Assembly (NCBI RefSeq): GCF_963676685.1
Contig: NC_092356.1
Coordinates: 17,657,750 to 17,721,749 of the forward strand
Length of the DNA: 64,000 nt
Reading direction: 5' to 3'
Origin: Mytilus edulis
Lineage: Eukaryota; Mollusca; Bivalvia; Mytilida; Mytilidae
This document shows positions 56,193-64,000 of the stretch, piece by piece; the stretch's first letter is position 1; each line of letters starts with the position of its first letter. Made by a program: the position numbers and the translations under genes. A model generated the notes under the pieces. That model was not told where the DNA came from. It searched no databases and saw only the letters and a program-made list of their open reading frames with translations.

Positions 56193-59100
56193 TTTTATAA
56201 ACCCACCAACAAATAATCCCGCGATATTACGCGTCAATAGGTAAACTAGAATTGCGACAGTAAAATCTTAGTTTTACGAAGGCTAAGTTTAAAATACAGT
56301 GTATCTTCAAGACATGTCCTATCGGAATGCAGATGGTAGATTTGATGGCTCTTGTAGGTATTGGACCTTAACAAATTTGTTTGTTCTTAATCATTACTAT
56401 ATTTTTTATGTAGGGGGTTTAATTGGTAGGTTTTGAAATGTTAAATTGTTGCAAGACCAGGGACTTTCTGTACCTGAGCAAAGCATATCAAAGGAGACAA
56501 AGACTTCCATAAATATATAAGTTCAAGACGAAGAACTAAGCAAAAACTCGGTCACAAATACAACGCAATAAAATGGAAATTTTCCGACAAATAACCTTTG
56601 CTTATGGATTATGTGATTTTGCACAAATACTGCATTGACAAACCGAGCATTAAAATCATTTAATGTCGATGCTTATTTTATTTATATAGAAATTATCACG
56701 CCTTTTCCTCCGAAAATCATTCGTCTGTCGTCACATAGATCGTATTTCCTGTTTTTGATAAACCAAAACTCGATTCGTCGATTAACAGTATACTCTATTT
56801 ATTGGATAATACAGTTAAACAGTTATACGACTGTGAACTATAGGGATTTAATAATAACGCCACACTCTCTTATTAACTTACATACCAAAACTATCTTTCA
56901 GTAACTGGCAGTACTCTTAGATTTGTACTTTGCATCTTCTGTCTATATTAGTTGTTTCTGTGCTTAGTGCCAATCTGAACCCAAATTGTGTGTGCAGTGC
57001 TGTTATACCACTGTTCCAAGTTAGGCGAGAATTGAGCACTCACACCATGAAAATAAACATTGCCAGTGAGACACTTAATAATATCTATTTACACCTCTGG
57101 GTCGATGACACTGCTGGTGGACGTTTCGTCCCCGAGGGTATCACCACCCCAATAGTCAGCACTTTTGTGTTGACATGAATATCCATTATATTGTTATTTT
57201 AATACATTTCCTGTTGAAAAAACTTAAAATTTTCGAAAAACTAAGTATTTTCTTATCCCAGGAATGGATTACCTTAGCCGTACTTGGCACAACTTTTTTT
57301 TGAATTTTGGGTCCTCAGTTCTCTTCCGCTTAAATTTGTACTTGTTTGGCTTTATAACTTTTTTGATCTGATCGTCATTGATGAGTCTTGTGTAGACGAA
57401 CCGCGCGTCTGGCGTATCGCATTATAACCCTGGTACCTTTGATAACTATTATTCACCGCATATCAAATTAACAATCTGAAAGCAACTATACAAAAATTCT
57501 GTATGTGGCTTTCTAGAGCCAAGAGGGTGTAAAGTAGTTTCCGCAGTCATGTTTTTTTTCATTATAAAAATAGGTAGATGCATTAGGATTGACAATGAGA
57601 CCTCTTTCCACCAACGTTCAAATATCGGGGTTTAAGAAATTATAGGCAATTGTACGGCTTTTAACAAACCAATACCGTATAGTCGGTTATAAAAGATCCC
57701 GACAGGAAAAATGTAAATCAATTCAATCGAGAAATCTAACGATCTAATTTATAACAAATCAATTTATGAATTACAAATATAACAGACATATGAACCAAAT
57801 ACAACCACTTACAGTCATAAGTGAGTGGTGAAAAATAATGTTTATCCAATTCTTGAACCAATGCATGTATTTATCATAAACTTAGTCCTCTGTGCAAGAT
57901 TTTTATCATTTTTATACGCAAATATATCGTATAATCGTCATTTTGTTTTTTTCTCTGTCTGTTATGATTTAACAAATATGGCTGCTCATTGAATGCCGTG
58001 TTTTGAAGCCGACGTTTACCGATTGTCACCTTATAGTAAACAAATAACAAAAGGCATGGGTATTGCGCACGTGTTAAACATGTATAATCAGATAATTGTT
58101 TATTTCAATGACAGATTCATGCGTATTGCGATCACCGCAGTTTTACGAGGAGTGTCACGCTCAGGTCACTATGCATACGGAAAATATGTCGGGCGAATTG
58201 TTTCCTGGAAGGAAGCAATTCAAAAAAAGTAAAGTACTTCTAAATGTGGACGAATTAAAGAACATAAGTTGTATAATGAAAACTATCCCTTTAGTTATAA
58301 AAAACATGCACTTTTTTTTTAATTTGAGGTTTCATATGACTTTAACTGCAGTCTTCTAGTTCAGATACACACATAAATAATACAGAGGATTACACATGTT
58401 TGAAAGCGCCGACCATCCATCTGACCTGTGACAATGGTGTAACGGTAAAACATAAATCAAGCTACAAATATCAGTTGGAATGGCTTAACTCATCAGATCG
58501 ATAAAAAAGCAGAAAAAAATCAACAAAACATTGACCGGACGTGGTAGGGCATTTATACATGTTGAAATCCCAACGACAAAGACACAAATTTGACAGTCAC
58601 TAAAAGGCTTAAGCTTGTTCAAGGCCAGTAAAAATGATAAGAACAATTTATTGCTTTTTCATAAATTAAGCCATTAGTTATTCGTAGGAATTGTACTCAT
58701 TTATTAATATGCTAGGGCCATTAATAGCTGACTATATGCTAGCGGGTCTTCTCCTTTCTTTCAAAGCACGTCATTTAACTTAATATAGTAATTTGCAAGA
58801 GGAAACTAAGATATAATAAGGGTCTTGATAGGGATTCAAAATAGAGAATATTGGGCAAAACAATTATAGAAAAGAAAAATAGGAGCCACACTCATTTAGG
58901 AAAGAATAATGGGGACTGAAAAAGATCGAGAAGTAAAGCCAAAAACAAAAAAAATAATTACAAAATGACAAAACAAAATTATAGAATAACGAAATGAGGA
59001 ACCAAAATACAGACGTTCGCCTATGGCAAAAATCAATGAAATGACAACTTATCATTTAAATAAAACTGGAAAAGAATCTAGCTGTTATCGTATTCTAACT

Positions 59101-59963
59101 GTTAACTTTATGTTAATAAATACTGTATCTTGTTACCAACGAAACTATCTTTTACGGCTTTCAAGTAAGACAAGAACAAAATAAGATATATGTTACCCGC
59201 GTTAATTAGATGGTTCTGGTAACTCATTACCACAATAACTTTAGAAAAGACATCTACCTGTCAACAAAGAACAGCGAACAACTCTACCCTGTTATTAGCC
59301 GGATTTTAGAGGTAAAAATCGATTAATAATTTGGGGCTGTACGGCGGGCGGGCAGGCGTCTGCCAAACAGTGTCCGTTCATTCACATGTAAATGCTATTA
59401 AGACTTTTTTCAAATTTAGAAATGTTTTCAGTGACAAAGGTCAAATTCAATTTTCACGATTTTAGCTTTTGTCGTTGTTCAGTTTTAGCTAAAAAAAATC
59501 AATGTTCGATGAATAAATCCATTTCTGTACAAAATAACTCACTTTCAAAAGATTTTAATTAGACATTGTTTTAATGATAAATGGCATTTTTTTTAATTGG
59601 ATTTTTTTGGTAAATGTTTGAAGAATTTTGTGGTCGGTTTCTTTCTTTGATATTCTGTACAAACTAAATTTTTGAATTACATCATATTTACAAACTAGTT
59701 TTCTAAATGCTATATATATATAATTTGTTTTTCTGAGGTGAACATTTTTAATTGGATAATAATATATTTTTATATAAAGATATATTTCATTACATTTAAA
59801 GTTGTTAATATTGATAGATAGGTTGCAGATCTATATTAGTTTGTGACAAATGAAAGAAAAACTATTTGGAACTTTTATTTTTATTTGATTATAATTTGAA
59901 AATATATATACATTGTGTTACATGTACATCATATCTAATTTTATAGAACTATTTTTAGTCATT
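56193..59963. other. Intergenic region with dispersed repeat fragments
   Basis: Repeat fragments are at about 57000-57180 (TGGGTCGATGACACTGCTGG, GGACGTTTCGTCCCCGAGGG), 57350-57450 (GTAGACGAACCGCGCGTCTG) and 57572-57700 (the GCCAATGAGACA family, diverged). The remaining sequence is AT-rich. No exon can be supported. Confidence 0.45.
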
Positions 59964-59975
59964 ACATCATATTTA

Positions 59976-62900
59976 TCTCAGGCTAATTTGCAAGGGATCT
60001 CAGAGCAGCAAGGGCCTTAGAGATGCAGAGTGCAGGCCCATCGGCGAGTGGACACGCCCTGGCTCTCATCAACCTTGCCCCAGCTATGGATTAAATGCCC
60101 CACTGCCTTGTGGGTGACTTGGGAATAGTCAAAGGCTATGGAAGTAAATCCAAATAGAAAATCCGGGTAGATGGAACTCGTTAGCAACAGCAATCGTCTA
60201 AGGGATGGAAAACCCCTACAGAACAACCCGACCCTTCACGTAGAAGGTTTAGCTTAGGGCCAACACCCCTAACTTGTAAAAAATATTACGTTACAGAAAC
60301 GACTACAGAAGAAAACCGTCTTACTCGTCAACGGCTTGAGATAGAGGTAAACACAAAATCAAAACCACGAGGACAACATATGACGCGAAGGCCGATGAAG
60401 TTGTTCTCACCTAAATATCCAACTAAAATTGGGACTTGGAATGTACGAACACTGTATCAAAGTGGAAAGAGCTTGCAGACAGCCAAAGAAATGGACAGAT
60501 ACAGTATTGAAATTTTAGGACTCAGTGAAGTAAGATGGAATACATCTGGCATGACAACGTTAAACACTGGTCATACCATCATCTACTCTGGTAACAAAAA
60601 CGCCACTGACACTCATGATAAAGGTGTTGGATTCATGCTTACTACAAAGGCAAAGCTGTCTCTCTTAGAATGGAATCCTGTGTCTTCTAGAATAATCACT
60701 GCCAGGTTTGACACAAAATTTCAGAAAACAACCATAATCCAGGTTTACTCACCAACAAATAATGCAGATGAAGAAGAGAAAGACGACTTTTACAACTCTC
60801 TGCAAACCATTGTAAATTCTGTGCCAAAACGAGACATCCTCATGATACTAGGAGACCTCAATGCAAAAGTGGGTAAGGACAGGACAGAGAGAGAGAAAGA
60901 GAAATGGGACCAAATGGAATCGGTGAAATGAACGAGAACGGTGAAATCTTTGCTGATTTTTGTGCTGTCAACAGTCTAGTAATAGGCGGTACACTCTTCC
61001 CCCATAAAAACTGCCACAAGGTTATTTGGGTTTCGCCGAATGGAGTGACAGAAAATCAGATAGACCATATCGCTATATCCCAAAGATGGAGGTCATCTCT
61101 ACAAGATGTGCGAAACAAGAGAGGAGCAGATATAGCATCAGATCACCACCTAATCATTGCAAAGATACAACTAAAACTACTTTCAACAGAAAAAGCAAAA
61201 TCTAGAAGAATTTAATGTTGATCTATTCAAAGACCCTAAAGTTGTTCAAGACTACCACATTCTACTGCAAAACAAATTTGGTGTACTTGAAAATCTACAT
61301 GATGAAGAAACTAGCATCAACACAGCATGGGAAATGACCAGAGATTCTATTGTTCAAGCATGTGAAGAAACTGTCGGCTATCTCCAACAAAACCGCAAGC
61401 AATGGATGTCAGAAAATACCTGGAAAATTGTCAACGAAAGAATACAAGTGAAAGAAAAAGTTCTAACTGCTATAACTAGACAGCAAAAAAAAAAGAAGAA
61501 AAGTTGCAAACAAGATAAAAGAAACTTCGTAGAAAAACTAGCCAAAGAAGCCGACGCTGCTTGTAGCAAGGAAGACACCAATACCCTATACAACATTACC
61601 AAGCAATTAAGCGGTAAACCACCAACTTCAAATACACCTATCAAAGATAAAGACAACAATATCATCACTAAACTGGAAGATCAACTTGAAAGGTGGAAAG
61701 AACATTTCGAGCAGGTTCTTAACCGGCCCCGACCTACAGATCCACCTGAATTACAAAATTGTCCAATATTAAACATCAAAACCAGCACAATAACATAAAC
61801 TGAAGTTAACAAAGCTATTAAAAGTCTAAAAAATGGAAAAGCAGGCTGCATTGATAACATACCACCAGAAGCTATAAAAGTCTTGGATGATACATCTGTC
61901 CTTAGCCTGTTACAACTTCTAAATAAGATCTGGGAAGAAGAAGAAATACCAGATGATTGGAGTAAAGGACTTTTGGTAAAAATCCCTAAGAAAGGTAACA
62001 AGTCGCTTTGCAAAAACTGGAGAGGTATCATTTTATTGTCCATACCTAGTAAACTGCTCTGTAGCACCATCCTTAGCAGAATGAAAAATGAAGTCGACAA
62101 GATACTCGGAGATGAACAAGCTGGCTTTAGACAAGAAAGATCATGTGTAGACCAAATAGCCACATTGAGAATTATTATAGAACAGACAATAGAATGGCAG
62201 ACGACACTATACCTAAATGTTGTGGATTTCCAGAGAGCTTTTGATAGCATTGACCATCAGGTTCTATGGGACATTCTGGCACACTATGGAATCCCGCAAA
62301 AGATCATCAAAATGATAAAACTGCTTTACGACCAATTTTCCTGTCAAGTTATACATGGTGGAACTATGACCGAATCATTCCCTGTTACAACTGGGGTACG
62401 TCAAGGTTGTCTTCTCTCTCCTCTCCTTTTCCTAATTGTAGTTGACTGGGTTGGTAAATCAGCCTACAAAGATCCAAAAGGCCTCGGATGGACCCTCACA
62501 ACACGTCTTGAAGATCTCGAATTTGCTGATGACATTTGTGCACTATCCCATCGCTTTCAAGATGCACAACATCGGACCAAAAGTCTTGAAACAGTAGCAA
62601 AACAAACAGGCCTATACATCAACGCACAGAAAACTAAATCAATAAGACTAAATACAAACCAGCAAGATTGTCTTAAGATCGACGACTCTACTGTTGAAGA
62701 TGTTCAACAATTCACCTATCTTGGAAGTCTTGTCAGTACATCAGGAGGCACAGATGAAGACATATCGGCAAGAAAAAAGAAAGCTCAACAGGTATTTTCC
62801 ATGCTTAAACCTGTTTGGAGGAGTAATGCTTTAAGAACTAGCACAAAGCTAAGGATATTTACCACCAATGTCAAATCTGTACTCTTATACGGATCAGAAA

Positions 62901-63316
62901 CCTGGAGAGAAACAGCTGCATCCATCAAATCTATCCAGACTTTTGTCAATAAATGTTTGAGAAACATCCTCAACATCAGATGGCCAAACAAAATATCCAA
63001 CAATGAATTATGGAGAAGAACCAAACAACAGCCAACAACCCAGACAATAAGAGCAAGAAAGTGGAAGTGGATCGGGCATACCCTCAGAAAAAAAGACACA
63101 CACATTACCAAGCAAGCCCTAGAGTGGAACCCCCAAGGACATCGAAAAAGGGGAAGGCCAAAAATCACCTGGCGCAGGAGACTAACAACCGAGCTGAGTA
63201 AAATTGGGATGACCTGGAAAGAAACAAAACGAATAGCCATGGACAGGAAGAAATGGAGAGAAACTGTAGTCGCCCTATGTCCCCCTTGGGACGAAGTGGA
63301 TTAAGTCAAGTAAGTC
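59976..63316 (+). mobile_element. Nearly full-length RTE-type LINE with 12-bp target duplication
   Basis: ACATCATATTTA occurs immediately before (59964-59975) and after (63317-63328) the element. It begins at about 59976 with a 400-base leader containing GCCTTAGAGATGCAGAGTGC, followed by an endonuclease region, a reverse transcriptase and a short 3' tail of TAAGTCAAGTAAGTC. A long TSD, an APE endonuclease and a short non-poly-A tail are typical of RTE/BovB-like LINEs. Despite the intact ends, the reading frame is broken. Confidence 0.9.
60380..63304 (+). pseudogene. LINE polyprotein (APE endonuclease and reverse transcriptase), frame-broken
   Basis: The endonuclease part (60380-61210) has GTWNVRTLYQSGK, LGLSEVRWN, LGDLNAKVG and the catalytic SDHHLI. 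The reverse transcriptase (61334-63304) has WRGIILLSIPSKLL, DEQAGFRQERSCVDQI, VVDFQRAFDSIDH, GVRQGCLLSPLLF and the catalytic FADDI, followed by the YLGSLVSTSGG thumb segment. Breaks: a frameshift in an AGAGAGAGAAAGAG tract near 60890, a second frameshift near 61205, and an in-frame TAA at 61796-61798. All active-site residues remain, so the inactivation looks recent. The function before decay was target-primed reverse transcription of its own RNA. Confidence 0.92.
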
Positions 63317-63328
63317 ACATCATATTTA

Positions 63329-64000
63329 ATGTAAGAGTGCTATGTTAAATCATGTTTAATCACATTTCTGTTCAAAGTGAAATAACTCAAACTTATTCCA
63401 TTAACCAGTAATGATTACATACTATTTTTTAAGTCATGTGAGTTATGAAAGTAGATGTCACAGCTGTTGGTTGGTTGGTTGTATAAATATTTTTTTCATA
63501 ATCCTGTTAGGGATTTAGATTTGCAAATATCATATTCATTATTATTTAGATAATAATCCATTTTTGATATATAATCACAATCCGAATTCAGAGAGGTTTT
63601 AAGCTTAAATGTTGTGTCCATACCGGCTCAACTGTTCTGGATTCGACATCTGCAGGATAAAACGGTTTAATGTCACTTGACAGCCTCTTGTTTTATGTAT
63701 TATGTTTATAAATAAGGTAAAGTTGTAACCAACGAAAATGTGTTTAATGAATCTTTATTGAGAGCATGAAATGAATGAGCAAAAAAAAAAACACACAATA
63801 GTGAACCGATTAATCATTTTTTTATAAAGTAAATCCATTATGTTATGTGATTTAACAAGCTTTGTTGAGGATTTAGCAGGCTATTAACCCAAATAGAGTG
63901 TATCTTTGTTATTTAAAAGACATAGTTCCCTAAAAGCTAATTGACAGTAACCAATAGGATATAACAGGCACGATAAGCTATTCAAAGACGACATCTATTG
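63329..64000. other. Intergenic end of the window
   Basis: It holds a diverged end of the TACGACCGC-type repeat at about 63575-63670 (AATGTTGTGTCCATACCGG-like) and, from 63823 to the window edge, a segment homologous to 50870-51055. No gene is seen. Confidence 0.5.

Noticed and set aside
56300-56360. Short exon-like frame MSYRNADGRFDGSCR followed by GTATTGG
   Set aside because: Only 15 residues before a possible donor, with no acceptor, homologue or neighbouring exon that I can support.
61681-62250. 189-residue minus-strand frame
   Set aside because: It is the antisense shadow of the LINE reverse transcriptase.

Overview
The window is AT-rich nuclear DNA from an animal. Genes are split by GT-AG introns, repeats are dense, and no bacterial or organellar gene organisation is seen. 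The repeats point to a marine mussel (Mytilidae, probably Mytilus). This is an inference from remembered repeat families: the TTGTCTCATTGGCA repeat, the repeat headed by an AGCTCACCTGGCCC hairpin, the ATGCCCCACC repeat and elements ending in CAGTGGCGGATCCAG. No database search was possible.

Three host genes can be supported. (1) A complete profilin lies at 269-688 on the minus strand in one uninterrupted reading frame. (2) A five-exon minus-strand gene at 4767-11770 encodes a 237-residue protein that I do not recognise. All four splice junctions keep the frame. (3) GMP synthase (GMPS) fills 28731-49001 on the plus strand in fifteen coding exons. I rebuilt a 682-residue protein with all catalytic motifs and no frame break. 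A likely promoter and short first exon lie just upstream at about 28000-28466.

Layout: 1-940 profilin and a dispersed repeat; 943-3410 foldback MITE, CAGGGG-type elements and a 147-bp tandem repeat; 4767-11770 the unknown gene with minisatellites in its introns; 12436-14876 two tandem copies of an element whose arms are arrays of GGGCGAAC; 15-18 kb mostly unique AT-rich DNA; 18465-20148 a 5'-truncated LINE split by a MITE; 20.2-27.1 kb a gene-poor stretch; 27.1-49.0 kb GMPS; 52.5-56.2 kb a large tandem-unit repeat containing a second nested repeat; 59976-63316 a nearly full-length RTE-type LINE with a 12-bp target-site duplication.

The most unusual observation is in GMPS. The 3' end of exon 6 together with its splice donor is amplified into thirteen further 77-bp copies in the following intron, giving a ladder of donor-like sites. 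Exon 3 shows two older copies of the same kind, and exon 4 has a 29-bp copy of its end in its own intron. Second in interest are foldback-like elements whose inverted ends are arrays of a short motif (GGGCGAAC, or CATTTGCGCC with a 9-bp target duplication).
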